A stretch of DNA of 64,000 nucleotides from Pseudomonadales bacterium (GTDB lineage Bacteria; Pseudomonadota; Gammaproteobacteria; Pseudomonadales; UBA7239), in contig JANQLY010000004.1 in assembly GCA_028280345.1 (NCBI GenBank), positions 62,001 to 126,000 of the forward strand, read 5' to 3'. A model generated the notes under the pieces. It was given only the letters and a program-made list of their open reading frames with translations, was not told the origin of the DNA and did no database searches. Both the position numbers and the translations under genes were made by a program. This document shows, piece by piece, positions 9,128-19,129 of this stretch. Each line of letters starts with the position of its first letter. Within the stretch, counting starts at the first letter, position 1.

Positions 9128-10002
9128 TGAATAACCGTGCGATGAATGTTTTAATCGTTGTTTTGTTTTTGCTTTTTCTTGGCAAGCAGTTTCTGTTTGT
9201 TGTGTATGAGACGGAAAAAGCTGTAATGCTCAAGTTTGGTGAAATGGTAGAGTCGGATATTCCGCCGGGCCTGCATATGAAAGTGCCGTTTATGCACGAG
9301 ATCAAAAAATTTGATGCGCGCATTCTAACTATCGATGCCCGTCCCGAGCGTTTTCTCACCATTGAAAAGAAAGCCATGATGGTAGATCTGTTTGCCAAAT
9401 GGAAGATCATTGACGCGGCACAGTACTACGTTGCTACTGGTGGTCTTGAAACCAAGGCACAGAATGCTATCTTCCAGCGTGTCAACGAAGGTCTGTATAA
9501 CCAGTTTGGTGAGCGTACCCTGCACGAAGTAGTATCTGGTGAACGGGATCAGTTAATGACAGATCTGACCACTGATATTAATAAAACTATTGGTGCGGAA
9601 TTTGGTGTTGAAGTTATTGATGTGCGGGTCAAGCGTATCGATCTGCCTGACAGTGTTAGCAGCCGGGTATTTGATCGTATGAACTCAGAACGTGAGCGCG
9701 AGGCGCGCAAGCACCGCTCTGAAGGTCAGGAGCTCGCAGAAGGCATTCGTGCGGATGCCGATCGCCAACGCATTGTTATTGAAGCGGAAGCCTTCCGTGA
9801 AGCAGAACATATTCGCGGTGAAGGTGATGCGAAAGCAACTTCCATCTATGCGGCTGCATATAACAGGGATCCGGAATTGTACTCCTTCCTGCGCAGCTTG
9901 CAGGCCTACCGCGAGAGTTTTGGTAATAAATCTGATGTGCTACTGGTTGATCCGGACAGTGACTTTTTCAAGTATTTAAACAGTTCCATGGGTGAGCAGT
10001 AA
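9127..10002 (+). CDS. hflC: FtsH modulator HflC (SPFH/band 7)
   Basis: Partner of HflK in the HflKC-FtsH complex of the inner membrane. 291 aa with an N-terminal membrane anchor (residues 7-25), then [16 protein letters not shown] opening the band 7 domain and a charged coiled coil ([16 protein letters not shown], near residue 190). [16 protein letters not shown] and a [12 protein letters not shown] stretch close to the C-terminus are typical of HflC. A start shared with the hflK stop indicates coupling. In many relatives hisZ/purA follow; here ribA does. Confidence 0.96.
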   Translation: MNNRAMNVLIVVLFLLFLGKQFLFVVYETEKAVMLKFGEMVESDIPPGLHMKVPFMHEIKKFDARILTIDARPERFLTIEKKAMMVDLFAKWKIIDAAQYYVATGGLETKAQNAIFQRVNEGLYNQFGERTLHEVVSGERDQLMTDLTTDINKTIGAEFGVEVIDVRVKRIDLPDSVSSRVFDRMNSEREREARKHRSEGQELAEGIRADADRQRIVIEAEAFREAEHIRGEGDAKATSIYAAAYNRDPELYSFLRSLQAYRESFGNKSDVLLVDPDSDFFKYLNSSMGEQ

Positions 10003-10048
10003 GGAACTGTCCATTGCTGGTGAGAAACACGACAAGAGAAAGTCAGGC

Positions 10049-10633
10049 ATGAAATTTATAGAGTCATCCCGTTTGCCTACCCAGTGGGGCGTGTTTACGA
10101 TTCATGGATTTGAAGATGAGGCCAGTGAAAAAGAGCATGTGGCACTGAGCATGGGTGACATTGACGACGGTAAGCCGGTGCTGACACGTATTCACTCCGA
10201 GTGTCTGACAGGCGATGCGCTGTTCAGTTTGCGCTGTGACTGTGGTCCACAACTACAAGCGGCGCTACAACGGATTGCAGAAGAAGGTCGCGGTTTGTTG
10301 TTGTATTTACGCCAGGAGGGACGCGGTATTGGTCTGATTAACAAGATCAAGGCCTATCATTTACAGGACAATGGCGCAGATACCGTGGAAGCCAATGAGC
10401 AACTTGGTTTTGGTGCTGATATGCGCGACTACTCGATGGTTGAGCCGATGCTGGAGCACCTCGGTGTTGCCAAGCTTCGGCTGTTAACTAACAACCCGCG
10501 CAAGGTTAAGGCGCTGGAGTCGGCGGGTTTTGAAGTGAGTGAACGAATGCCCTTGCAGACAGGCAAAAACCCGCACAACGTTGCTTACCTGGCTACCAAG
10601 GCAGGCAAGCTCGGCCATATGTTTGAAGAATAA
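10049..10633 (+). CDS. ribA: GTP cyclohydrolase II
   Basis: Opens the imidazole ring of GTP to give formate, pyrophosphate and 2,5-diamino-6-ribosylamino-4(3H)-pyrimidinone 5'-phosphate, the first step of riboflavin synthesis. 194 aa from ATG 10049, close to E. coli RibA length. The zinc ligands Cys52, Cys63 and Cys65 sit in [27 protein letters not shown] follows with the catalytic Arg, and LLTNNPRKV near the C-terminus. The frame is open to a GTG at 9992 inside hflC, but that would add an unrelated tail. Stand-alone RibA, not fused to RibB. Convergent with the SGNH lipoprotein gene, 3 bp apart. Confidence 0.95.
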   Translation: MKFIESSRLPTQWGVFTIHGFEDEASEKEHVALSMGDIDDGKPVLTRIHSECLTGDALFSLRCDCGPQLQAALQRIAEEGRGLLLYLRQEGRGIGLINKIKAYHLQDNGADTVEANEQLGFGADMRDYSMVEPMLEHLGVAKLRLLTNNPRKVKALESAGFEVSERMPLQTGKNPHNVAYLATKAGKLGHMFEE

Positions 10634-10636
10634 TTA

Positions 10637-11383
10637 TTAGTTGTTTTTTGCTGTTTTTAGCTCGCGTTTAATAACTTCTGCTACCTGAATACCCAACGCT
10701 TTGTAGCCTTCTGCGACAAAATGTACATCGGCAGATTTTTGATAGCGTGCTGTTTGTGCAAGGCTAAAGCTATATAAATCGTTGATAGCTATCCCATTGT
10801 TTTCCATTACACTTTGTGCAGCCTGGTTAAAAACAATGTCTTTGCCGTATTCGTGTTGTGTGTCGCCCTTGGGGACCGGTGTCGTGGTCGCCCAGATCAA
10901 TACAGCTCCCGAGCGTTGCATTTCCTCAATGATTATTTGCAAGTGTTGCTGATATTGTTCTTCGCCAAACTGTAAACGAATATCGTGTAAACCAAAATTG
11001 AAATGAATCAGATCCCAATGCCATGACCCGAGCCACGTGTGTATCTGCTCCGCACCGTTAATAGATGGTCCGCCGTTACCGGGAATGCGGTAGACATTGG
11101 CAATGCCCTGCAATTGATCCTGGACCGTGGTGGTATAGCCGATAGAAATAGAATCGCCAACCAATAGCACATTGGGCAGGTCGGGTTGATACTCTACAAA
11201 ATCAAACGCACTGCGCTTACCTTGCGCTTTTTGTTGTTGATAGTGTTTTAAATAATGCTCGCCGAGATTATCAGCAAGATATTGTTCCCACTCTGCTTTC
11301 TGTGGCACAGTTTTTTCACAGCTGCACAGCAGGAGTAACGCAGCAACTGTGATAGTAGTCAACAAATAACGAAGGCGAAGCAT
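10637..11383 (-). CDS. SGNH/GDSL-type hydrolase, probable lipoprotein
   Basis: A 248-aa predicted lipoprotein esterase. ATG 11383 gives a signal of basic residues, a run of Leu/Ala, and LCSC as a possible lipobox with Cys near residue 21. The GDSL family blocks follow: GDSISIGY (nucleophile Ser), GNGG (block II Gly), NFGLHD (block III Asn) and DVHF (block V Asp-x-His). Members act as lipases, acetylesterases of polysaccharides or peptidoglycan, or arylesterases; substrate is not readable here. The frame extends to a TTG at 11428, but that would hide the signal. It lies 61 bp downstream of dxs and could be cotranscribed with it. Confidence 0.8.
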   Translation of the reverse strand: MLRLRYLLTTITVAALLLLCSCEKTVPQKAEWEQYLADNLGEHYLKHYQQQKAQGKRSAFDFVEYQPDLPNVLLVGDSISIGYTTTVQDQLQGIANVYRIPGNGGPSINGAEQIHTWLGSWHWDLIHFNFGLHDIRLQFGEEQYQQHLQIIIEEMQRSGAVLIWATTTPVPKGDTQHEYGKDIVFNQAAQSVMENNGIAINDLYSFSLAQTARYQKSADVHFVAEGYKALGIQVAEVIKRELKTAKNN

Positions 11384-11444
11384 GGGACGTTGCAAATGGA
11401 GGATCAGGAAGCCATTGGCGCGAATCAAAAGCCGTTAGCGTGAA

Positions 11445-13373
11445 TCAAGAGGCCGTATTAATCAGGTCATCAGCAACTGACTTGAGTCGCTCGCTAACGC
11501 GATTCACAATGCCTTGCGCATCGAGGTCGACATCGGCAAGCATTTGCTGGTGTTTGCCATGGGATTGATAGAAGTCTGGCAAACCCAGATTCAGAATCGG
11601 TTGCACAATGCCTTCCCGGTTCAGGTATTCATTAACAGCTGAACCGGCACCGCCCGCAACAGTGTTTTCTTCAACGGTAACAAGCAACTCGTGCTGGCGT
11701 GCCATACTGGCAATGAGTTTTTCATCAAGAGGTTTGACAAAGCGCATGTCGACAACTGTGGCATTAAGTTGCCTGGCTGCTTCGAGTGCAGTGGGCAGCA
11801 AGGTGCCAAAGCACAATAACGCAATTTTTTTACCTTCGCGGCGAATCACGCCACGGCCAATTTCCAGTCGAGTCATTTCTTTTTCAATGGTTGCGCCACA
11901 TCCGGTGCCGCGCGGGTAGCGTACAGCAGTGGGACCTTTATGTAGAAAGCCGGTATAAAGCATTTGGCGACATTCGTTTTCATCCGACGGGGCCATAATG
12001 ACCATATTCGGGATACAGCGCATATAGGTGAGATCAAAACTGCCCGCGTGGGTGGAGCCGTCTTCACCGACGAGTCCGGCACGATCAATTGCAAACAGTA
12101 CATCGAGATCCTGAATCGCCACGTCGTGAATCAACTGATCATAGGCGCGTTGTAAAAATGTCGAATAGATAGCGACTACCGGTTTCATGTTGTCGCAAGC
12201 GAGCCCGGCTGCCAATGTCACTGCGTGTTGCTCGGCGATCGCCACATCGTGGAAGCGTTCGGGGAATTGCTCGGCAAATTCCACCATGCCGGAACCTTCA
12301 CTCATGGCCGGTGTAATACCAATCAGGCGCTTATCGGTGCGGGCCATATCACACAGCCAGTCACCGAATACTTGCTGGAACCTGGGTTTTTTAACCGCCG
12401 GTGTTTGCGGCTTTGCGAGTTTTACATTTTCGGCTTTTGTTACCGCTTCAATTTTGTTGAGTGCGTGATAACCCACCGGGTCTTCTTCCGCGGGGCCGAA
12501 GCCTTTGCCTTTTTGTGTAATCACATGCAGCAGCTGCGGGCCTTCAAGTTCGCGCAGGTTTTTAATCGTTTGCACGAGTGAAGGTAAATCGTGGCCGTCC
12601 ATCGGGCCAATATAGTTAAAGCCGAGTTCCTCAAACAGCACGCCGGGTGAGACCATGCCTTTCATATATTCTTCGGTTTTGCGCGCAATTTCGAGAGCGG
12701 GTGGTACTTTTGACAACACTTTCTTGCCGCCGCTGCGCAGCGAGGTATAAGGCTTGCTCGCCCAGATTTTTGCGAAGTAGGTAGCGAGTCCGCCAACGTT
12801 GTGCGAAATCGACATATTGTTGTCGTTGAGGATCACCAGCAGGTTGGAACGGGTATGAGCGGCGTGGGCAATTGCTTCAAATGCCATGCCCGCTGTCATC
12901 GCACCATCGCCGATTACGGCGACTACCTTGCGCTGTGAGCCTTCCTGCTCGGCGGCGAGTGCCATGCCGAGGGCGGCGCTGATTGAAGTACTTGAATGAC
13001 CAACCCCGAAGCAGTCGTATTCGCTTTCGCTGCGTTTGGGGAACGGAGCAAGACCACCGCCATGGCGAATCGTGAGTATCTCGTCACGGCGCCCGGTAAG
13101 AATCTTGTGCGGGTAGGCCTGGTGACCCACATCCCAGACAACGCGGTCTTCTGGCGTATTGTAGATATAGTGCAGTGCAATGGTGAGTTCGATTACCCCG
13201 AGCCCCGCGCCAAAATGGCCGCCGGTCTGGCCAACTGCATAGAGCAGGTATTCCCGCAGCTCAGTGGCGAGCTGTTCCAACTGGTGCTCGTCGAGCAGGC
13301 GCAGTTGGGCCGGCGAATCCACCTGGCTAAGCAGGGGGGTGTCCGGGCGCTGGGCGGGAATTTCGTTAAACAT
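11445..13373 (-). CDS. dxs: 1-deoxy-D-xylulose-5-phosphate synthase
   Basis: Thiamine-diphosphate enzyme joining pyruvate and glyceraldehyde-3-phosphate, the entry step of the MEP isoprenoid pathway. ATG 13373 gives 642 aa, a normal length. GGHFGAGLG (substrate His) is near residue 50, [13 protein letters not shown] with the Mg/ThDP motif near 155, the transketolase-like central domain has [10 protein letters not shown] with the catalytic Glu, and [15 protein letters not shown] follows. The upstream ORF extension to 13436 has no family support. ispA lies upstream on the same strand, so this is the usual xseB-ispA-dxs isoprenoid operon. Confidence 0.97.
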   Translation of the reverse strand: MFNEIPAQRPDTPLLSQVDSPAQLRLLDEHQLEQLATELREYLLYAVGQTGGHFGAGLGVIELTIALHYIYNTPEDRVVWDVGHQAYPHKILTGRRDEILTIRHGGGLAPFPKRSESEYDCFGVGHSSTSISAALGMALAAEQEGSQRKVVAVIGDGAMTAGMAFEAIAHAAHTRSNLLVILNDNNMSISHNVGGLATYFAKIWASKPYTSLRSGGKKVLSKVPPALEIARKTEEYMKGMVSPGVLFEELGFNYIGPMDGHDLPSLVQTIKNLRELEGPQLLHVITQKGKGFGPAEEDPVGYHALNKIEAVTKAENVKLAKPQTPAVKKPRFQQVFGDWLCDMARTDKRLIGITPAMSEGSGMVEFAEQFPERFHDVAIAEQHAVTLAAGLACDNMKPVVAIYSTFLQRAYDQLIHDVAIQDLDVLFAIDRAGLVGEDGSTHAGSFDLTYMRCIPNMVIMAPSDENECRQMLYTGFLHKGPTAVRYPRGTGCGATIEKEMTRLEIGRGVIRREGKKIALLCFGTLLPTALEAARQLNATVVDMRFVKPLDEKLIASMARQHELLVTVEENTVAGGAGSAVNEYLNREGIVQPILNLGLPDFYQSHGKHQQMLADVDLDAQGIVNRVSERLKSVADDLINTAS

Positions 13374-13492
13374 GATTGAATTGTAAAGGTTTTTTAACCG
13401 GGCTGCCGTGATATCAGGGAGGGCAAGTTTACACAAATCATGCCTCAGCCCCTAATGGTTTTTGCCATAGGGCGCCGGGTAGAGAGGTGGAG

Positions 13493-14386
13493 TCAGCGCG
13501 TGCGTTCGATGATAAAGCTGGACAGTTGGCGCAGTGGTTCAGCACCTGGACCAAAGCCCTCAAGGGCGGTGAGGGCGTCGCGGTGTAGCTGTTGTGCCTT
13601 GGCGATCGCTCCGTCGAGGCCCAGCAGTCCGGGGTAGGTAGCCTTGTTAAGTTGCTCGTCTGCTCCTTGCTGTTTGCCGAGCTCTTCGGTTTTGCCGGTC
13701 ACATCAAGAATGTCGTCCTGAACCTGAAATGCGAGACCAATCGCCGCAGCGTAGCTATCCAGAGCTTCGAGTTCGGTCTCTGTGGCCTGTGTCAGCAGCG
13801 CGCCACAACGCACGCTGGCGCCAATCAGTGCACCGGTTTTCAGGCGGTGAATTTGCTCGAGCCCGTCAAGGCCGGGCGCATTGTTTTCGGCCTCGATATC
13901 AAGTACCTGGCCGCCCACCATACCAGCGTACCCCGAAGCACTGGCGAGGGTTTTGATCAGATTGAGTTGATGACCGGCATCAGTGTCTAGCTTGCCGAGC
14001 AATTCAAACGCAAGGGTTTGCAGTGCATCGCCTGCGAGTATTGCAGTGGCTTCATCATAGGCAATGTGGCAGGTGGGTTTGCCGCGGCGCAGGTCGTCGT
14101 TATCCATTGAGGGCAGGTCATCGTGAATCAGCGAGTAGGCGTGAATCAACTCTACGGCGCAGGCGGCGAGATCAAGGTTGTTTTGCAGGTTTTGCGATGG
14201 CCGCCCGGCAAACACGCCGGCACTGGCATAGACGAGGCTTGCGCGCACACGTTTGCCGCCGCTGAGTACACTGTAGTGCATCGCTGATTTGAGTCGCTCT
14301 GCAGGCGCTGCAACAGCGGGCAAGTGGTAGTTCAGAGCAGTGCCAACTCGTTGCTGGCATTGCTCAAGGTAATCGCTAAAGCTCAC
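13493..14386 (-). CDS. ispA: Farnesyl diphosphate synthase (short-chain (2E)-prenyltransferase)
   Basis: Condenses IPP with DMAPP and GPP to make farnesyl diphosphate for ubiquinone and undecaprenyl lipids. 297 aa with the first Asp-rich motif DDLPSMDND (near residue 90), GGKRVR, and the second Asp-rich motif QVQDDILD (near residue 225), the hallmarks of bacterial IspA. It lies 12 bp downstream of xseB and 120 bp upstream of dxs on the minus strand. Confidence 0.95.
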   Translation of the reverse strand: MSFSDYLEQCQQRVGTALNYHLPAVAAPAERLKSAMHYSVLSGGKRVRASLVYASAGVFAGRPSQNLQNNLDLAACAVELIHAYSLIHDDLPSMDNDDLRRGKPTCHIAYDEATAILAGDALQTLAFELLGKLDTDAGHQLNLIKTLASASGYAGMVGGQVLDIEAENNAPGLDGLEQIHRLKTGALIGASVRCGALLTQATETELEALDSYAAAIGLAFQVQDDILDVTGKTEELGKQQGADEQLNKATYPGLLGLDGAIAKAQQLHRDALTALEGFGPGAEPLRQLSSFIIERTR

Positions 14387-14398
14387 GGGGTATCCAGA

Positions 14399-14638
14399 CT
14401 ATTCGTCGTCGCTGGCAAAATCTTCAAGGCTGATTTTGCCTTGCTCCTCAATCAACTGCTGTACTTTTTGTTCTGCCGCAGCGAGTTTTTGCTGGCACAG
14501 ACGTGTGAGTTTTACACCTTCTTCAAATGCCTTAAGTGATTCCTCAAGGCTCATCTCACCTTCTTCCATTTGCTCGACGAGTTTCTCGAGCTGTTCGAGG
14601 TTTTGTTCAAAATCCAGTGTTTTCTTTTTTGCGGGCAT
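14399..14638 (-). CDS. xseB: Exodeoxyribonuclease VII small subunit
   Basis: Small subunit of ExoVII, which degrades single-stranded DNA to oligonucleotides together with XseA (not in this window). 79 aa, with the family pattern [32 protein letters not shown] and a Cys-Gln segment following. An acidic tail ends SDDE. First gene of the xseB-ispA-dxs operon, whose start faces the divergent GH5-like gene about 100 bp away. Confidence 0.95.
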   Translation of the reverse strand: MPAKKKTLDFEQNLEQLEKLVEQMEEGEMSLEESLKAFEEGVKLTRLCQQKLAAAEQKVQQLIEEQGKISLEDFASDDE

Positions 14639-14741
14639 TACAGGCTCCGGGCAGTATTGAGCCGGGCAAATCTAACCCAGGTTACAGAGCGGGTCAATGT
14701 TGCAGCGGGTGTCGGTAGATTTTGCGGTAGAATGCCCGCAA

Positions 14742-15806
14742 ATGACACAGCATAAAACACAGCGGATTGACCGCATACAGGTCAGTCCGAACCAGCAACA
14801 CTTTGTCTACGCTTCCAGTGGTGAGTGCTTTGTGCCGTTGGGGTTTAACTATGATCATGACGAATACTATCGCCTGCTTGAAGATTACTGGCATGACGAG
14901 TGGGATAAAGTGGTTGTTGATATGACGGCAATGCGCGATCTTGGCGCCAACCTGATTCGCGTGCATTTGCAGCTTGGCAAGTTTCTCAGTAGTGCAACGC
15001 AAATTAATGAAAAGGAATTTGCCCGGCTGGACAAACTGTTGTTACTGGCGAGTGAACTTAATCTCTATCTCGATATTGTCGGGCTTGGTTGCTACCACAA
15101 ACAGGATATTCCCGACTGGTACGACAGCCTCGACAGTGAGCAACGCTGGCAGGTGCAAGGTTTTTTCTGGCGTAGCCTCGCGCAGCGCTATGCCGATAAT
15201 CCGGTGATTTTTTGTTACGACCTTATGAATGAACCAGTGGTGCCAGGTAAACAAAGACAGCCGGGTGCCTGGCTGGGTCCGGAGTATGACGGCAAGTTTT
15301 TTATTCAATTTATAACACTTGATGGCACTAAAGAGGCACGTGTCGACACGGCGCGTAAATGGATTCGTTATTTGCGTGGGGAAATCGCACAGCATGACCC
15401 CCGGCGGCTTGTCAGCGTTGGTCTTGTGGACTGGAGTCTGGATCGACCGGGCATTACCTCGGGTTTTATACCGTCACAAATTGTCGATGAAGTGGATTTC
15501 CTTAGTGCCCATCTTTACCCGGAAGCAGGAAAACCATTGGAAATGGTAGAAACCCTGCAACAGTTCTGTGTTGGTAAACCGGTGTTAATTGATGAAACCT
15601 TTCATCTCAAATGCCCGGTTAGTGATCAGCAAGACTTTCTTGCCGAAGCCAAACACCATGCCGCCGGCTTTCTCGGTTTTTACACTGACTACCTGCCAGA
15701 TACCTTGCCCGCCGAGCAGCGCACACGTAATCAAGCTGTCAAAGAGTGGGTGGAAATTTTTCAGAAATTTGCGCCGCAGTTCCAGGCTGTTTGTGACAAC
15801 TATTAA
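14742..15806 (+). CDS. GH5-like (clan GH-A) glycoside hydrolase, apparently cytoplasmic
   Basis: A 354-aa TIM-barrel-type hydrolase. LGANLIRVHLQ (strand 2 region), YDLMNEP with the acid/base Glu near residue 163, SAHLYPE, and VLIDETF with the candidate nucleophile Glu near residue 280 give the two-Glu arrangement of clan A cellulase-family enzymes. Unlike secreted cellulases it has no signal peptide, linker or carbohydrate-binding module, so it probably acts on short oligosaccharides or glycosides inside the cell. ATG 14742 is chosen over a TTG at 14697; neither has a strong ribosome site. The 3' end overlaps the convergent yhbY by 4 bp. Exact GH family and substrate are not determinable by eye. 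Confidence 0.7.
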   Translation: MTQHKTQRIDRIQVSPNQQHFVYASSGECFVPLGFNYDHDEYYRLLEDYWHDEWDKVVVDMTAMRDLGANLIRVHLQLGKFLSSATQINEKEFARLDKLLLLASELNLYLDIVGLGCYHKQDIPDWYDSLDSEQRWQVQGFFWRSLAQRYADNPVIFCYDLMNEPVVPGKQRQPGAWLGPEYDGKFFIQFITLDGTKEARVDTARKWIRYLRGEIAQHDPRRLVSVGLVDWSLDRPGITSGFIPSQIVDEVDFLSAHLYPEAGKPLEMVETLQQFCVGKPVLIDETFHLKCPVSDQQDFLAEAKHHAAGFLGFYTDYLPDTLPAEQRTRNQAVKEWVEIFQKFAPQFQAVCDNY

Positions 15807-16135
15807 CGCAGCAGGTTTGACAGCTTCGGGTTGGGTTTTTTCGCCTCACGCAAAATCAGCGCAATATTGCCAATGGTTTGTACCAGCGTCGCATTGGTCT
15901 GTTCACACATAGCCGTAGTGACCTGTTGCTTGATGTCGCGATCACCCACCGCGAGCTTAACCTTGATGAGCTCGTGATCGTTCAATGCGCGATTGATCTC
16001 ATCCAATACGGCTTCCGACAGGCCGTTGCTACCCACAGTGACAACAGGTTTTAAACTGTGGCCAATGGTGCGCAGGGCTTTTTTGCGCTCAGTGCTCAAG
16101 GCCGGGGTAGTTGTGGAGGGTTGCGATACAGACAT
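15803..16135 (-). CDS. yhbY: Ribosome-associated RNA-binding protein YhbY (CRM domain)
   Basis: A single CRM-domain protein of 110 aa, known to associate with the 50S precursor. The domain spans about residues 15-105: LRTIGHSLKPVVTVG containing a GxxG-like loop (GSNGLSEAV), then HELIKVKL. The divergent arrangement with rlmE is conserved across gammaproteobacteria, fitting a shared role in 50S maturation. Confidence 0.93.
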   Translation of the reverse strand: MSVSQPSTTTPALSTERKKALRTIGHSLKPVVTVGSNGLSEAVLDEINRALNDHELIKVKLAVGDRDIKQQVTTAMCEQTNATLVQTIGNIALILREAKKPNPKLSNLLR

Positions 16136-16244
16136 AAGCGGAGACTTCTGATTTAATGCCGCATTGTAGCCTGTCGAGCCGGGTTATTCCTGTTTATTTA
16201 TTCCGGCAGAGATCATTTATTGTTGGCAGGTTGGAGCAAGTATC

Positions 16245-16913
16245 TTGAAACAGAAACCTTCGAATACAAAAAAGTCGTCCAACGGCAAAAAAAGCAGCCG
16301 CTCGAAAACCAGTGGCCGCTGGTTGCAGGAACATTTTGACGACCACTATGTCAAGCTCGCACAAAAAGAGGGTTATCGCTCACGGGCGAGCTACAAATTA
16401 CTCGAATTGCAGGAAAAGGACCGCCTGATAAAACCGGGCATGACAGTGATCGACCTCGGTGCCGCGCCGGGGGGGTGGTCGCAAGTGGCGAGCGAATTAG
16501 TTGGGCATAAAGGGCTGGTGATTGCCTCGGATATCCTGCCGATGGATAGCATTGCCGATGTGGAGTTTATCGAGGGGGATTTCACTGATGACAGCGTGCT
16601 TGAACAGATTCTCGAAAAGCTTGGAAATCGGCCCGTAGACCTTGTTATTTCCGATATGGCCCCCAATATGAGTGGTATGGTGGCGGTTGATCAACCGCGA
16701 GCCATGTACCTCGTGGAGCTGGCGCTGGATCTGGCGCGCCAGGTGCTCAAGCCCGGTGGTGGTTTTGTTGCCAAAGTGTTTCAGGGTGAGGGCTTTGAAC
16801 CGATGTTGCAGGACATGCGCGCAGAATATCAGACCGTCAAAACCCGCAAGCCAAAAGCGTCGCGACCTCGCTCCCGGGAAGTTTACCAGGTGGCCTTGGG
16901 TTTTAAAGGCTGA
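16245..16913 (+). CDS. rlmE: 23S rRNA 2'-O-ribose methyltransferase (U2552)
   Basis: SAM-dependent methylation of U2552 in the ribosomal A-loop, a late 50S assembly step. 222 aa. A Lys/Ser-rich N-terminal tail (about 25 residues) is followed by the FtsJ domain. The KDKE catalytic set is visible in [29 protein letters not shown] and [10 protein letters not shown]; the SAM motif is [11 protein letters not shown]. The start is TTG 16245 with GGAG about 7 nt upstream; no in-frame ATG precedes the conserved domain. ftsH follows 146 bp downstream in the usual rlmE-ftsH order. Confidence 0.95.
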   Translation: MKQKPSNTKKSSNGKKSSRSKTSGRWLQEHFDDHYVKLAQKEGYRSRASYKLLELQEKDRLIKPGMTVIDLGAAPGGWSQVASELVGHKGLVIASDILPMDSIADVEFIEGDFTDDSVLEQILEKLGNRPVDLVISDMAPNMSGMVAVDQPRAMYLVELALDLARQVLKPGGGFVAKVFQGEGFEPMLQDMRAEYQTVKTRKPKASRPRSREVYQVALGFKG

Positions 16914-17017
16914 GGGTTTTAAAGGGTCAGCACCTTAATGGTTGAGGCATATGGTTATAACCTGGCCACGATGGCAGGCACCGTGGAACTAGTGTAAGGT
17001 TAAAAACCTGACACTCA

Positions 17018-17041
17018 AAAAAACCCCTGTAACAATCAGGG
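17018..17041. other. Hairpin with A-tract in the ftsH leader
   Basis: CCCTG-TAACAAT-CAGGG preceded by seven A. On the plus strand it is a short leader hairpin just before the ftsH ribosome site. Read on the minus strand it has the form of an intrinsic terminator (hairpin followed by seven T), although no minus-strand gene ends here. Confidence 0.35.
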
Positions 17042-17059
17042 CCTAACTGAGGTATTAAC

Positions 17060-19012
17060 TTGAACGATTTAATGAAGAATGTGTTGCTCTGGCTCGTGAT
17101 CGCCGTGGTGTTGTGGTCGGTATTTCAGGGCTTTACACCTCCGCAGCCGTCGGACCAACTGGATTACTCCACGTTTATTGAGGAAGTGCAGCGTGGCAAT
17201 GTGAAATCCGTGGTGATCCAGGATCAAACGATCCGCGGTGAGCGCCTCGACAATACAAAGTTCACAACTATTCGCCCGCCGATCTGGGACGAACACCTCA
17301 TCGATGATCTACTCGACAACAAGGTACAGATTATTGGCAAGGAACCGGAGCAGCCGAGTATCTGGCAGCAATTGCTGGTCGCCTCATTCCCGATATTAAT
17401 CATCATTGCTGTATTCATGTTTTTTATGCGGCAAATGCAGGGGGGTGCCGGTGGTCGCGGCGGCCCTATGAGCTTTGGTCGCAGCAAGGCACGCCTGCTC
17501 AGTGATGACCAGATTAAAACGACCTTCTCCGACGTGGCCGGTGTCGATGAAGCGAAAGAAGATGTACAGGAGCTTGTCGAATATTTGCGCGATCCGTCCA
17601 AATTCCAGCGCCTCGGCGGCAAGATTCCCCGTGGTATTTTGATGGTAGGCCCACCAGGTACAGGTAAAACCCTGTTGGCCAAGGCCATTGCCGGTGAAGC
17701 CAAAGTGCCGTTCTTTTCGATCTCCGGTTCCGACTTTGTTGAAATGTTTGTCGGTGTTGGTGCATCCCGTGTGCGCGATATGTTTGATCAGGCGAAGAAA
17801 CAGGCGCCGTGCATTATCTTTATCGACGAGATTGATGCAGTGGGTCGTCATCGCGGCGGTGGTCACGGTGGTGGTCACGATGAACGCGAACAAACGTTGA
17901 ACCAGTTGCTGGTGGAAATGGATGGTTTTGAAGGTAACGAAGGTGTGATTGTGATTGCGGCGACAAACCGCGCAGATGTACTGGATCGCGCCTTGTTGCG
18001 CCCGGGTCGTTTTGACCGCCAGGTTTTTGTTGGCTTGCCGGATATTCGCGGTCGCGAACATATTCTTAAGGTACATATGCGCAAGGTGCCACTTGATGAA
18101 AAGGTCTCACCGAGCATTATTGCCCGCGGTACACCGGGATTCTCCGGTGCCGATCTTGCGAACCTGGTTAACGAAGCGGCGTTGATGGCGGCGCGCGCTA
18201 ACAAGCGCCTTGTCACAAGTGAAGAATTTGAAAAGGCGCGCGACAAGATCATGATGGGTGCCGAACGCAAGACCATGGTGATGTCGGAAAAAGAAAAGGA
18301 AAATACTGCCTACCACGAAGCGGGACACGCGATCGTCGGGCGCCTTGTGCCCGAGCATGACCCGGTTCACAAGGTATCGATTATTCCCCGTGGTCGAGCA
18401 TTGGGAGTGACCCACTTCCTACCCGAAGAAGACAAGTACAGTCTGAGCAAGACAGCGGTTGAAAGTCAGATATGTAGTTTGTTCGGCGGTCGTATTGCCG
18501 AAGAAATGATCCTCGGTTTTGAAGGCGTGACAACCGGCGCGTCAAACGATATTGAGCGGGCCACGCAGATGGCACGCAATATGGTGACCCGTTGGGGTTT
18601 GTCAGAAAAAATGGGGCCGTTGCTCTATGGTGAAGACGAAGCCCAGATGCCAGGTGCACCGACTACCAAACAGTATTCCGAAGAAACGTCCAAAGCGATT
18701 GATGTGGAAGTACGTAACATTATCGACAGTTGTTATGAAAAAGCGACGCGACTTCTTGAAGAGAACAAAGACGTTCTGCATGCAATGAAAGACGCCCTTA
18801 TGGAATATGAAACGATTGATGCAGAGCAGGTGGACGACCTGATGGCGCGTCGCAAGGTGCGCCCGCCCCGCGACTGGCACGACCATGATACGGATTCGGG
18901 TGGTTCATCTGTATCCAGTGAAGATGACGCTGGTGAAGAAAGTGAACAGCCTGCCAAGGATAAAGACGACAAGGGTGAAGACCCGATCGGTGGACCAGCG
19001 GGCGAACATTAA
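17060..19012 (+). CDS. ftsH: ATP-dependent zinc metalloprotease FtsH
   Basis: Hexameric inner-membrane AAA+ protease that degrades regulators and misassembled membrane proteins; HflK and HflC, encoded nearby, are its partners. 650 aa: TM1 (residues 7-23), periplasmic segment, TM2 (about 108-124), Walker A GPPGTGKT near residue 200, Walker [25 protein letters not shown] region, then the zinc site HEAGH near 420 with the third ligand Asp in the downstream helix. A TTG start at 17060 is chosen because TGAGGT lies 8 nt upstream; ATG 17072 has no ribosome site. The C-terminal tail of about 40 residues is Ser/Asp/Glu-rich. A strong terminator follows. Confidence 0.97.
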   Translation: MNDLMKNVLLWLVIAVVLWSVFQGFTPPQPSDQLDYSTFIEEVQRGNVKSVVIQDQTIRGERLDNTKFTTIRPPIWDEHLIDDLLDNKVQIIGKEPEQPSIWQQLLVASFPILIIIAVFMFFMRQMQGGAGGRGGPMSFGRSKARLLSDDQIKTTFSDVAGVDEAKEDVQELVEYLRDPSKFQRLGGKIPRGILMVGPPGTGKTLLAKAIAGEAKVPFFSISGSDFVEMFVGVGASRVRDMFDQAKKQAPCIIFIDEIDAVGRHRGGGHGGGHDEREQTLNQLLVEMDGFEGNEGVIVIAATNRADVLDRALLRPGRFDRQVFVGLPDIRGREHILKVHMRKVPLDEKVSPSIIARGTPGFSGADLANLVNEAALMAARANKRLVTSEEFEKARDKIMMGAERKTMVMSEKEKENTAYHEAGHAIVGRLVPEHDPVHKVSIIPRGRALGVTHFLPEEDKYSLSKTAVESQICSLFGGRIAEEMILGFEGVTTGASNDIERATQMARNMVTRWGLSEKMGPLLYGEDEAQMPGAPTTKQYSEETSKAIDVEVRNIIDSCYEKATRLLEENKDVLHAMKDALMEYETIDAEQVDDLMARRKVRPPRDWHDHDTDSGGSSVSSEDDAGEESEQPAKDKDDKGEDPIGGPAGEH

Positions 19013-19040
19013 AATTTGCTGATAGGCAAACATAAGCTAA

Positions 19041-19079
19041 AAAATGCTTTTGGATAAATTATCCAGAAGCATTTTTTTT
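19041..19079 (+). terminator. Rho-independent terminator after ftsH
   Basis: AATGCTT-T-TGGATA and TATCCA-G-AAGCATT pair over 13 bp with a single internal mismatch around AAT, followed by eight T in all. It ends the rlmE-ftsH transcript, so folP probably has its own promoter or depends on read-through. Confidence 0.8.
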
Positions 19080-19129
19080 AGGTGTGTAGTAAAGGCAGAT
19101 AAGGGTAAATAAAAAGGTAACCGAATCCC

